Assembly (NCBI RefSeq): GCF_022749515.1
Contig: NZ_CP094242.1
Coordinates: 744,001-808,000 of the forward strand
Origin: Morococcus cerebrosus
GTDB lineage: Bacteria; Pseudomonadota; Gammaproteobacteria; Burkholderiales; Neisseriaceae
Length of the DNA: 64,000 nt
Direction: 5' to 3'
A program made the position numbers and the translations under genes. Below the pieces are notes generated by a model. It saw only the letters and a program-made list of their open reading frames with translations. It did no database searches and was not told the origin of the DNA. Within the stretch, counting starts at the first letter, position 1. Every line of letters begins with the position of its first letter. Of the stretch, positions 36,675-46,002 are shown piece by piece.

Positions 36675-37940
36675 ATGAACACATCCAAACGCCGCCAAAC
36701 CCATCAAGTACAAATCGATCATCTCACCGTCGGTTCGGATGCACCCGTTGTCGTGCAATCAATGACCAATACCGACACCGCAGATGCTAAAGCAACCGCC
36801 CTGCAAGTCAAAGAATTGAGCGATGCAGGCTCAGAAATGGTGCGCATTACCGTCAACAGCCCGGAAGCCGCCTCCAAAGTTGCCGAAATCCGCCAGCGTT
36901 TGGACGACATGGGTTACACCACCCCGCTGATTGGCGACTTCCATTTCAATGGCGAACGTCTGTTGGCAGAATTTCCCGAGTGCGGCAAAGCCTTGTCCAA
37001 ATACCGTATCAACCCCGGTAATGTCGGCAAAGGCGCAAAAGGCGATGAAAAATTTGCCTATATGATTCGGACTGCTGCCGAAAACGACAAAGCCGTCCGT
37101 ATCGGCGTCAACTGGGGTTCGCTTGACCAAAGCCTCGCCAAGCGCATGATGGATGCCAATCTGGCGTCCTCATCGCCCAAACCGCCCGAAGAAATCATGA
37201 AAGAAGCCTTGATTATTTCGGCGTTGGAATCTGCTGAAAAAGCCGTCCGATTAGGTTTGCCTGAAAACAAAATCATCTTGTCGTGCAAGGTCAGCTCCGT
37301 TCAAGATTTGATTCAGGTTTACCGCGAACTGGGCAGCCGCTGCCAATATCCGCTCCACTTAGGCTTGACAGAAGCAGGCATGGGCAGCAAAGGCATTGTC
37401 GCTTCGACTGCTGCCTTGGCCGTACTGCTTCAAGAAGGTATCGGCGACACCATCCGCATTTCCCTGACCCCTGAACCCGGCAGCTCGCGCACGCAGGAAG
37501 TCATCGTCGGTCAGGAAATTCTACAAACCATGGGACTGCGCTCGTTTACCCCCATGGTTACCGCCTGCCCGGGCTGCGGACGCACCACCAGCACAGTCTT
37601 CCAAGAGCTTGCCCAAGACGTACAAAATTACCTTCGCCAAAAAATGACCGTATGGCGCACCCTTTACCCCGGTGTAGAATCTTTAAACGTTGCCGTCATG
37701 GGTTGCGTCGTTAACGGACCGGGCGAAAGCAAACTGGCAGACATCGGCATCAGCCTGCCCGGAACCGGTGAAACCCCTGTTGCCCCGGTTTATGTTGACG
37801 GAGAACGCAAAGTGACTTTAAAAGGCGACAACATTGCAGCCGAATTCTTAGAGATTGTCGAAGAATACGTCAAAGTCAATTATTGCGAAGGCGGTGCAAA
37901 ACGCAATCAAAACCGTATCATCCCGATACAGTCAGCTTGA
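36675..37940 (+). CDS. ispG: 4-hydroxy-3-methylbut-2-enyl diphosphate synthase (IspG)
   Basis: MEP-pathway isoprenoid enzyme with a 4Fe-4S cluster. 421 residues, including the beta-barrel N-terminal domain ([33 protein letters not shown]). Cluster cysteines lie in CPGCGRTT and [10 protein letters not shown] in the C-terminal domain. Starts 2 bases after the rodZ-like stop. Followed by a DUS-pair terminator. Confidence 0.97.
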   Translation: MNTSKRRQTHQVQIDHLTVGSDAPVVVQSMTNTDTADAKATALQVKELSDAGSEMVRITVNSPEAASKVAEIRQRLDDMGYTTPLIGDFHFNGERLLAEFPECGKALSKYRINPGNVGKGAKGDEKFAYMIRTAAENDKAVRIGVNWGSLDQSLAKRMMDANLASSSPKPPEEIMKEALIISALESAEKAVRLGLPENKIILSCKVSSVQDLIQVYRELGSRCQYPLHLGLTEAGMGSKGIVASTAALAVLLQEGIGDTIRISLTPEPGSSRTQEVIVGQEILQTMGLRSFTPMVTACPGCGRTTSTVFQELAQDVQNYLRQKMTVWRTLYPGVESLNVAVMGCVVNGPGESKLADIGISLPGTGETPVAPVYVDGERKVTLKGDNIAAEFLEIVEEYVKVNYCEGGAKRNQNRIIPIQSA

Positions 37941-37952
37941 TAGGCATGAGAA

Positions 37953-37988
37953 TAAAAGGTCGTCTGAAAAACATTCAGACGACCTTTT
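37953..37988. terminator. Inverted DUS pair after ispG
   Basis: AAAAGGTCGTCTGAA / TTCAGACGACCTTTT with a very short loop, 13 bases past the stop. Confidence 0.85.
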
Positions 37989-38194
37989 GGTTTGCCGGTA
38001 TATTTATTAATGAAAATTAGGAAGAGGTAGAGAAATAGACCAGTTCTTGGAATATTCAGCCCGTTAGAAACTTGGTCATGCTAAATTTGTTAGGCACGAG
38101 GTTTTGCCCATTCGCTATTTTCAAATTAACCTCAAACTCAAAAAAAAGGCGATACCTTTCAGTACCGCCAAAGCTGCTTTGGTGATGAAACCTG

Positions 38195-38950
38195 TTATTT
38201 CGAGGCGCAACGGAAGCCTAGGTTGTGCAGGACGTATTTCGATTGCAGGCTAGTGCGAATGCCGTAGCGCAGGAAGGCGGCGTAATTTGATGGGTCACTG
38301 GAGCCTACGGATGCGCCGCTGCAAAACATTTGCGTATCGGCATTGCCTGACGAGAGCAGGCTGCTGTTGAAGTCTTCCGTCCATTCCCAAATCAGGCCGT
38401 GCATATCGTAAATGCCCCAGTAGTTGGGTTTGCTTTTACCGACATCGTGCAAGCCGTTTCTGCCGCCGTCTGCATACCAGTCAAGAATGGTACGGTTGTA
38501 GCCGGGTTCGGCAGAACCGTTTTTCTGTGTGGCGGAGGCAAGTCCGGCAAATTCCCATTGGTCTATGGTCGGCAGGCGTTTGCCTTGCGCAGTACAGTAG
38601 GCATTGGCGGCAAACCAAGATACGTTGGTTACCGGATGTTTCAGTTCGTTGGGTTTGGGCGCGTAGCTGTTGCTGCCTGTTTTAACCCAGTGTTTGAGGT
38701 AGGCAGGTTCGGCTTGTTTGGAGCTGACTTTGCCTTTTTGCCACTGCGGGTGTTTTTTGACAAACTCTGCAAATTCGGCATTGGTAACGGGATATTTGTC
38801 GATTTGGAAGGGTTTGACTTTAATGATGCTTGTTTCTTTCTTCAGATAGAGCGGGCGGTAGCTGCCTCCTTCAACTTTTGCCATTTCGGCCGCTGCTGCA
38901 CTGCCGCTTGCGACAAGGGTAAAGAAGGCGAGGAGTGGTATGAGTTTCAT
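38195..38950 (-). CDS. NirV-like formylglycine-generating-type (SUMF1) protein
   Basis: 251 residues from the ATG at 38950, which starts directly at a signal peptide (MKLIPLLAFFTLVASGSAAA). Sulfatase-modifying-factor fold: VEGGSYRPLYL, FQIDKYPVTNAEFAEFV, PVTNVSWFAANAYCTAQGKRLPT, YDMHGLIWEWTEDF and the C-terminal RYGIRTSLQSKYVLHNLGFRC. Proteins of this type encoded beside copper nitrite reductases are called NirV. It lies downstream of aniA in the same orientation, with a terminator between them, so a separate or read-through transcript is likely. Precise role in denitrification is not established. Confidence 0.8.
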   Translation of the reverse strand: MKLIPLLAFFTLVASGSAAAAEMAKVEGGSYRPLYLKKETSIIKVKPFQIDKYPVTNAEFAEFVKKHPQWQKGKVSSKQAEPAYLKHWVKTGSNSYAPKPNELKHPVTNVSWFAANAYCTAQGKRLPTIDQWEFAGLASATQKNGSAEPGYNRTILDWYADGGRNGLHDVGKSKPNYWGIYDMHGLIWEWTEDFNSSLLSSGNADTQMFCSGASVGSSDPSNYAAFLRYGIRTSLQSKYVLHNLGFRCASK

Positions 38951-39078
38951 AACGGGCTTTCTAATCTGAATGCGGGGTATTAGGCTTTGATTATATAGCG
39001 AAACCGGATAAAAATCCTTAGAGGCCGTCTGATTATTGTGCTTTTGGCTTGTCGGGTTCGTGAATGCTTGAAACCGGT

Positions 39079-39118
39079 TTTTCAGACGACCTTCGATACT
39101 TGATAGGTCGTCTGAAAA
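39079..39118. repeat. DUS pair facing outward in the nirV-aniA spacer
   Basis: TTTTCAGACGACCTT and AGGTCGTCTGAAAA separated by about 10 bases. Confidence 0.65.
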
Positions 39119-39140
39119 ACCAATCTTTCGATTGGTTGTG

Positions 39141-39192
39141 GAAGAAAGCCACTGTTGTCCTTGCATCAGCCGGAACAGCAGTGGCTTTTTTC
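39141..39192. terminator. Stem-loop terminator downstream of aniA
   Basis: AGCCACTGTTGTCC pairs with GGAACAGCAGTGGCT across a 12-base loop, with T/A-rich flanks on both sides. It lies 25 bases past the aniA stop on the minus strand and would also work on the plus strand. Confidence 0.8.
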
Positions 39193-39216
39193 TGTCTCTA
39201 CGCCGAGATGACTGGA

Positions 39217-40422
39217 TTAGTAGCCGCCTTTACCTGCAGATGCTGCGGAAGCAGGAGCTGCGGAATCAGCTGGAGCAGAAGCAGCAGGGGCAGAAGCAGC
39301 AGGGGCAGAAGCGGCACCGCTACCTACATAGGCTTTATCTTCCAGTTTTTTGGTCATGATTTCAGGGTTTTCTGCGCCCTCTACTTTCAGTTGACCCAAC
39401 GCGCCTTTGTTGAATGCACGGAAGATAGAGTGGTCAACCAAAGTATAGCTGCCCGGAATATCGGCTTTAAATTCGACAATCGCTGCACCACCGGCAGGGA
39501 TCAGGGTACTTTGTACGTTTTCGTTGATCAGTTTGCCGCCTTCTACGTAAACTTTATCGAAGATTTCACCGATAACGTGGAAGGAAGAAACGAGGTTCGG
39601 ACCACCGTTACCAACGTACATACGGACGGTTTCGCCTGCTTTAGCTTTCAGAGCGTTGTCGCCGGCGATAGAACCTACGTGGCCGTTAAATACAACATAT
39701 TCAGGTTGTTCTGCGATGGCTTTGTCCATATCGAATGGTTGCAGGCCTTGCGCACCTTTTTTGCCTTTGGTGTAGAAGTCACCTTGTACGATGTAGAACT
39801 CTTTGTCCACTTTAGGCAGGCCTTCTTTAGGTTCAACCAAAATCAGACCGTACATACCGTTGGCGATGTGCATACCGACAGGGGCAACGGCACAGTGATA
39901 GATGTACAGACCGGGTTGCAGGGCTTTGAAGCTGAATGTAGAAGTACGGCCCGGAGCAGTGAAGCTGGCTTCTGCACCACCGCCTTGACCGGTAGCAGCG
40001 TGGAAGTCAACATTGTGCGGTACAGTAGAAGACGGGTTGTTAGAGAATTCGATATCCACGGTATCGCCTTCGCGTACACGGATCATGCGACCCGGAACGT
40101 CGCCGTCAAATGTCCAGTAGTGGTATTCCACGCCATCGTCCATTTTCATGGTTTTTTCGATGGTTTCCATTTTTACGCGTACACGTGCAGGATGGTCGCG
40201 GTCAATGGCCGGCGGAACTTCAGGAGCGTGGGTGGTTACCGCGTCGATAACAGGCAAATCAGCAGCCGGGGTTTCGGCAGCAGTCTGAGTGCTGGAAGCA
40301 GGAGCTTCGGCAGTTGCAGGAGCGGAAGCGGTTTGCTCGGCAGGTTTTTGGGCAGCTTGCTCACCACAGGCGGCTAAAGCAAAAACTGAAGCAATGATTG
40401 CAGCTAAAGCTTGGCGTTTCAT
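39217..40422 (-). CDS. aniA: Copper nitrite reductase AniA (NirK type), outer-membrane lipoprotein
   Basis: Reduces nitrite to NO. 401 residues from the ATG at 40422; RBS AAAGGA lies 10 bases before it but only about 1 from the alternative ATG at 40431. Lipoprotein signal [19 protein letters not shown]. An Ala/Thr/Pro linker follows, then two cupredoxin domains: type 2 copper ligands in VPHNVDFH, type 1 ligands in [11 protein letters not shown](IANGM), and the third type 2 His in [10 protein letters not shown]. The C-terminal tail has AASAP repeats, the site of O-glycosylation in pathogenic Neisseria. Nearly identical to gonococcal AniA outside the linkers. Confidence 0.97.
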   Translation of the reverse strand: MKRQALAAIIASVFALAACGEQAAQKPAEQTASAPATAEAPASSTQTAAETPAADLPVIDAVTTHAPEVPPAIDRDHPARVRVKMETIEKTMKMDDGVEYHYWTFDGDVPGRMIRVREGDTVDIEFSNNPSSTVPHNVDFHAATGQGGGAEASFTAPGRTSTFSFKALQPGLYIYHCAVAPVGMHIANGMYGLILVEPKEGLPKVDKEFYIVQGDFYTKGKKGAQGLQPFDMDKAIAEQPEYVVFNGHVGSIAGDNALKAKAGETVRMYVGNGGPNLVSSFHVIGEIFDKVYVEGGKLINENVQSTLIPAGGAAIVEFKADIPGSYTLVDHSIFRAFNKGALGQLKVEGAENPEIMTKKLEDKAYVGSGAASAPAASAPAASAPADSAAPASAASAGKGGY

Positions 40423-40539
40423 AGTTGTCATTTCCTTTAATAACTATTTTAAGAAGGTCAGGGTATAATTTTTCAACCTTTGTCGTCCGCGGCATACCGC
40501 TTTCGGCTCTTTACAAACTGCCTTATTCAGGGTCGTCTG

Positions 40540-40560
40540 AAAAGCATCTCTTATGAACTT
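40540..40560 (-). promoter_or_regulatory. Candidate NsrR operator in the aniA leader
   Basis: On the minus strand AAGTTCATAAGAGATGCTTTT begins at the predicted start of transcription. It shares TTCATA-N4-ATG spacing with the stronger palindrome before norB. NsrR repression of aniA and norB is known in Neisseria; this site is inferred. Confidence 0.45.
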
Positions 40561-40567
40561 TTGTAGG

Positions 40568-40609
40568 ATTATGTAGGGGGTTTTGCCGCTATATCTTGAC
40601 CTAAATCAA
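40568..40609 (-). promoter_or_regulatory. FNR-activated aniA promoter
   Basis: Minus strand: FNR box TTGATTTAGGTCAA (40609-40596) and a -10 hexamer CATAAT (40573-40568). The box centre lies 41.5 bases upstream of the predicted start near 40561, the class II FNR geometry described for gonococcal aniA. Confidence 0.75.
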
Positions 40610-40830
40610 TTAATTCATCAAAGATGAACTTTTACTACCTAATTTAATACCTAATTAATACTTAATAATTAGATAAAACTACATCAAATCATCTATTATT
40701 GCTCACATGTTTTATCCAATTCTTTACAAAAATGTCATCGTATTTTTGATAATAAGAATTATTATTGACTATATACCTGTTTTTTAAAGATTGTTGTTAA
40801 GAGAATATTTCTTTTGCCTGAAAAGAGTGC

Positions 40831-40860
40831 TACAATCTTTAACATTCATATAGTATGAAT
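40831..40860 (+). promoter_or_regulatory. norB promoter with palindromic operator (candidate NsrR site)
   Basis: -10 TACAAT (40831-40836), with a weak -35 TTTCTT 17 bases upstream. The palindrome ATTCATATAGTATGAAT (40844-40860; 7-bp arms) spans the predicted start, where a repressor would block transcription. norB is known to be repressed by NsrR and relieved by NO. Confidence 0.6.
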
Positions 40861-40900
40861 TTATAAGCAACCACTTTTTACCAAAATAAGGAGTTCTGAA

Positions 40901-43156
40901 ATGGGACAGTACAAGAAGCTATGGTACTTGCTGTTTGCCGTCCTGGCAGTCTGCTTTACCATTCTTGGCTACATGGGCAGCGAGGTTTATAAAAAAGCCC
41001 CGCCTTACCCTGAGAGAGTCGTTTCGGCATCAGGCACTCAGCTGATGACCAAAGACGATATTTTGGCAGGTCAGTCTGCCTGGCAAACCACCGGCGGTAT
41101 GGAAGTCGGTTCCGTATTGGGACACGGCGCATACCAAGCTCCGGACTGGACAGCCGACTGGCTGCACCGCGAGCTTGTCGCATGGTTGGATTTGACTGCG
41201 CAAGAGACTTACGGCAAAAAATTCAACGAAGTTTCTCCTGAAGAACAAGCCGTACTGAAAACCCGCCTTGCCGACGAATACCGTAACCAAAGCCGTATTA
41301 AAGAAGACGGCAGCGTCGTTATCAGCGATACCCGTGTCAAAGCCATTGAGAGTATCCTGCCTTACTACCACGGCGTATACAGCGATGATCCCGCCCTTCA
41401 GAAAACACGCGAACACTTCGCAATGAAAAACAACACATTGCCAAGTAAAGAAGCGCGTGAAAAACTGTTCAACTTCTTCTTCTGGACTTCATGGTCTGCT
41501 TCGACCAACCGTCCTGACGAAACTTTCACCTACACCAACAACTGGCCGCACGAGCCTTTGATCAACAACGTACCGACTACTGAAAACTACATGTGGTCGT
41601 TCACCAGCGTTGTATTGCTCCTGATGGGTATCGGCTTGCTGATGTGGGGTTACTCCTTCCTGACCAAACACGAAGAAGTGGAAGTTCCGACTGAAGACCC
41701 GATTTCCAAAGTACAGCTGACTCCTTCCCAAAAAGCATTGGGCAAATACGTCTTCCTGACAGTCGCCCTGTTTGTGGTACAAGTGTTGCTGGGCGGTCTG
41801 ACCGCGCACTACACCGTCGAAGGTCAAGGCTTCTACGGCATCGACGAAGCACTCGGCTTCGAAATGTCCGACTGGTTCCCTTACGCATTGACCCGTACTT
41901 GGCACATCCAATCTGCCATCTTCTGGATTGCAACCGGCTTCCTGACAGCAGGTCTGTTCTTGGCTCCGATTGTTAACGGCGGCAAAGATCCCAAGTTCCA
42001 ACGCGCCGGCGTGAACTTCCTGTACATCGCCCTGTTTATCGTAGTCGGCGGTTCTTACGCAGGTAACTTCTTCGCCCTGACCCACATCATTCGTCCCGAT
42101 CTCAACTTCTGGTTCGGACACCAAGGTTACGAATACCTCGATTTGGGCCGTTTCTGGCAACTCCTGCTGATGGTCGGCCTGCTGTTGTGGCTGTTCCTGA
42201 TGCTGCGCTGTACCGTTTCCGCCTTTAAAGAAAAAGGCGTGGACAAAAACCTGCTGGCAATCTTCGTTGCCTCCATGGTCGGTGTCGGCGTGTTCTACGC
42301 GCCCGGTCTGTTCTACGGCGAAAAATCCCCGATTGCCGTGATGGAATACTGGCGCTGGTGGGTGGTTCACCTGTGGGTAGAAGGCTTCTTCGAAGTATTC
42401 GCTACCGCAGCCTTTGCCTTCATCTTCTACAACATGGGCTTCGTCCGCCGCAGTACCGCTACCGCATCCACTCTGGCTGCCGCCGCCATCTTCATGTTGG
42501 GCGGTATCCCGGGTACGCTGCACCACCTGTACTTCTCCGGTTCTACCTCCGCCTCTATGGCAATCGGTGCCTGCTTCTCCGCATTGGAAGTCGTACCGCT
42601 GGTATTGCTGGGCCGTGAAGCTTACGAACACTGGTCTTACCAACACCTGTCCGAATGGGCGAAACGCCTGCGTTGGCCGCTGATGTGCTTCGTAGCAGTT
42701 GCCTTCTGGAACATGATCGGTGCCGGCGTATTCGGCTTCCTGATTAACCCGCCGATTTCCCTGTTCTACATCCAAGGCCTGAACACTACCGCAGTTCACG
42801 CACACGCAGCCTTGTTCGGTGTGTACGGCTTCTTAGCACTGGGCTTCGTCTTGCTGGTTGCCCGCTACCTGAAACCAAACGCACATTTCGACGACAAACT
42901 CATGACTTGGGGCTTCTGGCTGCTCAACGGCGGCTTGGTCGGCATGATCGCCATCAGCCTGCTGCCTGTCGGCGCGATTCAAGCATACGCCTCCATCACT
43001 CATGGTCTGTGGTATGCCCGTAGCGAAGAATTCCTGCAAATGGAAATCCTCGACACCCTGCGCTGGGTACGCACAGCAGCCGACTTGATCTTCATCGGCG
43101 GTGCAGTCTGCGTAGCCATCCAAGCAACCAAAATCGTATTCAGCCGCGATAAATAA
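40901..43156 (+). CDS. norB: Quinol-dependent nitric oxide reductase (qNOR)
   Basis: 751 residues: a fused single-subunit enzyme reducing NO to N2O with quinol. An N-terminal membrane helix (about 8-26) and a long periplasmic part replace NorC; 12 further helices carry the heme-copper-oxidase-like core, with conserved His in TRTWHIQSAIFWIATG, WVVHLWVEGFFEVF and GTLHHLYFSG. RBS AAGGAG lies 7 bases from the ATG. With aniA it makes the truncated nitrite-to-N2O pathway typical of Neisseria. Confidence 0.97.
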   Translation: MGQYKKLWYLLFAVLAVCFTILGYMGSEVYKKAPPYPERVVSASGTQLMTKDDILAGQSAWQTTGGMEVGSVLGHGAYQAPDWTADWLHRELVAWLDLTAQETYGKKFNEVSPEEQAVLKTRLADEYRNQSRIKEDGSVVISDTRVKAIESILPYYHGVYSDDPALQKTREHFAMKNNTLPSKEAREKLFNFFFWTSWSASTNRPDETFTYTNNWPHEPLINNVPTTENYMWSFTSVVLLLMGIGLLMWGYSFLTKHEEVEVPTEDPISKVQLTPSQKALGKYVFLTVALFVVQVLLGGLTAHYTVEGQGFYGIDEALGFEMSDWFPYALTRTWHIQSAIFWIATGFLTAGLFLAPIVNGGKDPKFQRAGVNFLYIALFIVVGGSYAGNFFALTHIIRPDLNFWFGHQGYEYLDLGRFWQLLLMVGLLLWLFLMLRCTVSAFKEKGVDKNLLAIFVASMVGVGVFYAPGLFYGEKSPIAVMEYWRWWVVHLWVEGFFEVFATAAFAFIFYNMGFVRRSTATASTLAAAAIFMLGGIPGTLHHLYFSGSTSASMAIGACFSALEVVPLVLLGREAYEHWSYQHLSEWAKRLRWPLMCFVAVAFWNMIGAGVFGFLINPPISLFYIQGLNTTAVHAHAALFGVYGFLALGFVLLVARYLKPNAHFDDKLMTWGFWLLNGGLVGMIAISLLPVGAIQAYASITHGLWYARSEEFLQMEILDTLRWVRTAADLIFIGGAVCVAIQATKIVFSRDK

Positions 43157-43177
43157 ATCCTAGCTTGAATACCATGC

Positions 43178-43211
43178 AAAAGGTCGTCTGAAAATTTTCA
43201 GACGACCTTTT
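43178..43211. terminator. Perfect DUS palindrome after norB
   Basis: 34 bases, fully self-complementary with no loop (two DUS copies joined at AAAATTTT), 21 bases past the stop. Confidence 0.85.
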
Positions 43212-44132
43212 CTTTTGGAAGATAGAAGAAACTCAATGGGGAGTTGCCTGAAAGGGGTAGGGCAGCTTAGCTTGGTTCATGCTCGCTTACGCCTTATTAT
43301 CAGACATCGGAGCCATGCCGTTGATGTATTGGGTTTGCTGAATCTGCTCGTCGCTGGCAAACATTCGGTCAAACACGCTGCGGACTTCATCGGTCAATTC
43401 TACGTTCAGACTTTTCAGGGATTGATAGACCTGTTTCAACCATGAACGGAAACGGCGGAACACCCACGCAATTCTTCGCTTGGTGCTTTGCCTTCGTACA
43501 GGTAGGCTTCAAAACCGCGCGCCCATTTTTCGTGATTCTCGCGCTGCTCGTTCAGGCTCATTGCGTCCCATGCGGCAAGGTCTTTCACACCGAACCAATC
43601 CAAGGTCGTCTGAACGTCGGACAGGAATTGCCGTTCCTGTTCGGTCAGGTTTTCGGCAGGCTTGGCGGTCAGGTCGCGGGCGATATGGGTATTTGTTTCA
43701 AGGAAGAAATGCCCCAGTTCGTGAACGAATATAGATGCGTCGGCGTTTTTCAACAGGGCAATCAGGTTATGCTCACGGCTGAACATCCCACGGTCTGCGC
43801 CGCCTTGAAACAGTATGTCTTGATTGGTGTCGGTGTTGGGGGTAGAATTGTCATATGCCCTCTCCCCGTTTCGGACGTTGAGGCTTTGGCTGGAAATGTT
43901 TTTGATGACATTTTCGGATATTGCCGTTGGGGGATACTTCCGCATGGAATAGCTCGAAAATCTTTCTTTTTACGGCTGGCTTCGGCGATGTAAACCATCA
44001 GCCCGTCATCAAATCTCTTCAAATACGCAACCCGTTCAGCCCCTTGTTCTGATTGAAAACCTGTTACGATTTTGTCAGGCGATGTAACAATATCGGGAAT
44101 CCGCGTCAAATCCTCCGCTGTTACGGCAACCT

Positions 44133-45362
44133 GAGACCTTTGCAAAATTCCCCAAAATCCCCTAAATTCCCATCAAGACATTTAGGGGATTTCCCATGAG
44201 CACCTTCTTCCAGCAAACCGCACAAGCCATGATTGCCAAACACATCGACCGCTTCCCATTATTGAAGTTGGATCAGGTGATTGATTGGCAACCGATCGAA
44301 CAATACCTGAACCGTCAAAGAACCCGTTACCTTAGAGACCACCGCGGCCGTCCCGCCTATCCCCTGTTGTCCATGTTCAAAGCCGTCCTGCTCGGACAAT
44401 GGCACAGCCTCTCCGATCCCGAACTCGAACACAGCCTCATCACCCGCATCGATTTCAACCTGTTTTGCCGTTTTGACGAACTGAGCATCCCCGATTACAG
44501 CACCTTATGCCGCTACCGTAACTGGCTGGCGCAAGACGACACCCTGTCCGAATTGCTGGAACTGATTAACTGCCAACTGGCCGAAAAAAACCTAAAAGTA
44601 GAGAAAGCATCCGCCGCCGTCATTGACGCCACCATTATTCAGACTGCCGGCAGCAAACAGCGTCAGGCCATAGAAGTCGACGAGGAAGGACAAGTCAGCG
44701 GCCAAACCACACCGAGTAAGGACAAAGATGCCCGTTGGACAAAGAAAAACGGCCTCTACAAACTCGGTTACAAACAACATACCCGTACCGATGAGGAAGG
44801 CTATATCGAGAAACTGCACATCACTCCTGCCAATACCCATGAGTGCAACCATCTGTCCCCTTTGTTGGAAGGCATTGCCGAAGGTACGACCGTCTATGCC
44901 GACAAAGGCTACGACAGCAAGGAAAACCGGCAACATCTGAAAGAGCATCAGTTGTTAGACGGCATTATGCGCAAAGCCTGCCGCAACCGTCCGCTGACGG
45001 AAGCGCAAACCAAACGCAACCGATATTTGTCGAAGACCCGTTATGTGGTCGAACAAAGCTTCGGTACGCTGCACCGTAAATTCCGCTACGCCCGGGCAGC
45101 CTATTTTGGTCTGCTCAAAGTGAGTGCGCAAAGCCATCTGAAGGCGATGTGTTTGAACCTGTTGAAAGCGGCCAACAGGCTAAGTGTGCCTGTTGCAGCC
45201 TAAAAGGCGGCCCGGATGCCTGATTATCGGGTATCCGGGGAGGATTAAGGGGGTATTTGGGTAGAATTAAGGAGTGATTGGGGGCGGAAACAGCCGAAAA
45301 CAGCCGAAAACCTGTGTTTGGGGTTTCGGTTGTCGGGGGAAAAGGAATTTTGCAAAGGTCTC
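44133..45362 (+). mobile_element. IS5-family (IS1106-like) insertion sequence
   Basis: 1230 bases bounded by inverted ends GAGACCTTTGCAAAATTCC and GGAATTTTGCAAAGGTCTC. Flanked by a duplicated AACCT (44128-44132 and 45363-45367); the precise boundary is uncertain by a base or two because the ends share bases with the duplication. Contains one intact transposase gene. Confidence 0.9.
44196..45203 (+). CDS. IS5-family transposase (IS1106-like)
   Basis: 335 residues, apparently intact. N-terminal DUF772-type helical domain (residues ~40-115, YPLLSMFKAVLLGQWHSLSD) and a DDE catalytic core: first Asp in AAVIDATII, second in VYADKGYDS, and Glu in YVVEQSFGTLHRKFRYARA. It is transcribed opposite to the gene it interrupts. 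Confidence 0.93.
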   Translation: MSTFFQQTAQAMIAKHIDRFPLLKLDQVIDWQPIEQYLNRQRTRYLRDHRGRPAYPLLSMFKAVLLGQWHSLSDPELEHSLITRIDFNLFCRFDELSIPDYSTLCRYRNWLAQDDTLSELLELINCQLAEKNLKVEKASAAVIDATIIQTAGSKQRQAIEVDEEGQVSGQTTPSKDKDARWTKKNGLYKLGYKQHTRTDEEGYIEKLHITPANTHECNHLSPLLEGIAEGTTVYADKGYDSKENRQHLKEHQLLDGIMRKACRNRPLTEAQTKRNRYLSKTRYVVEQSFGTLHRKFRYARAAYFGLLKVSAQSHLKAMCLNLLKAANRLSVPVAA

Positions 45363-45767
45363 AACCTGTCCGCGTTCTTCTTCCGTTTTGGTGTTGCCAT
45401 GTTCTTTGTAGATGTGGTGTGCTGCAAATCGGCTGATGGAATGTGAATATCCCTGTGTATCGGCAATTCAGGTATCTGCCGCGTTATCCAAAGTCCAAAA
45501 TACAGCTTCGTTTTTCGCGGTTTCCCGTCCGTCTGTTGTCCAGATGTTGATTGCGTCCTGCGGGTTTTCGCTATGTACCCATCCGCGCGGCGGGTTGCTT
45601 GCTAATGCTTGATTCAATACGCTGTCGTCTAAAAGGCTTTCTCCGACCACATTCAAGCCGCCGTAGGCTGCATCAAAATCACGGATTCCCATATTCAGAC
45701 GACGTGCAAGGGTTTCAACGGCGCGGGCGTACAGTGTTGCATCAGCTTCAGCCTGCGTTTTGTTCAT

Positions 45768-45874
45768 TATAGTGTATTAACTTTAAACCGGTACGGCGTT
45801 GCCTCGCCTTGCCGTACTATTTGTACTGTCTGCGGCTTCGTCGCCTTGTCCTGATTTAAATTTAATCCACTATA
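45768..45874. repeat. Correia element (CREE), 107 bp
   Basis: Ends TATAGTGTATTAACTTTAAA and ...TTTAATCCACTATA; the interior GTACGGCGTTGCCTCGCCTT and TGTCTGCGGCTTCGTCGCC matches the common short Correia type. It starts on the base next to the first codon of the remnant gene. Confidence 0.92.
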
Positions 45875-45940
45875 TTTGTTGTTTCATTCCATAAACGTTT
45901 GGTGAGGATTTTCTCTGCCGATTGTTGTATATCAATAGAA

Positions 45941-45983
45941 AAAGATCGTCTGAAACTTGGATTTCAAGTTTCAGACGACCTTT
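45941..45983. terminator. Inverted DUS pair after hpuB
   Basis: AAAGATCGTCTGAAACTT (one changed base in the DUS) with AAGTTTCAGACGACCTTT, 20 bases past the hpuB stop on the minus strand. Confidence 0.78.
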
Positions 45984-46002
45984 CTTGTTACTTCAAACTT
46001 TT

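Larger units (their letters stand above)
40423..40900. other. aniA-norB divergent regulatory region
   Basis: 478 bases, AT-rich, with no gene. Holds the FNR promoter, two NsrR-like sites, one DUS (40530-40542) and a long AT-rich middle (40610-40800) where further regulator (NarP-type) sites could lie; I could not identify them with confidence. Confidence 0.7.
43287..45767 (-). pseudogene. Decayed phage-type polyvalent/MuF-associated protein gene, IS-interrupted
   Basis: Fragments in order on the minus strand: 45767-45471 (GIRDFDAAYGGLNVVGESLL), an in-frame TGA at 45468-45470, then ISRFAAHHIYKEHGN up to 45364; an IS (44133-45362); then VAVTAEDLTRIPDIVTSPDKI, resembling the phage Barnase/ColicinE5-like nuclease domains; a frame change around 43945-43990; then HELGHFFLE (zincin-like motif) and, after a second frame change near 43465 (cgtgGG-TG where a fourth G restores the frame), QVYQSLKSLNV...GMAPMS ending at 43287. 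Removing the IS and one copy of AACCT restores GQVAVTAEDL exactly. The 5' end abuts a Correia element and is truncated. Confidence 0.8.

Noticed and set aside
39064..40377. Open frame antisense to aniA
   Set aside because: Translates the complement of aniA and the DUS pair; no family features.
41489..42805. Long open frame antisense to norB
   Set aside because: norB is certain; the antisense product is low-complexity (Gln/His/Gly-rich) and lacks an RBS.
43215..43445. Plus-strand short frame after norB
   Set aside because: It is antisense to the C-terminal remnant of the phage-type pseudogene.
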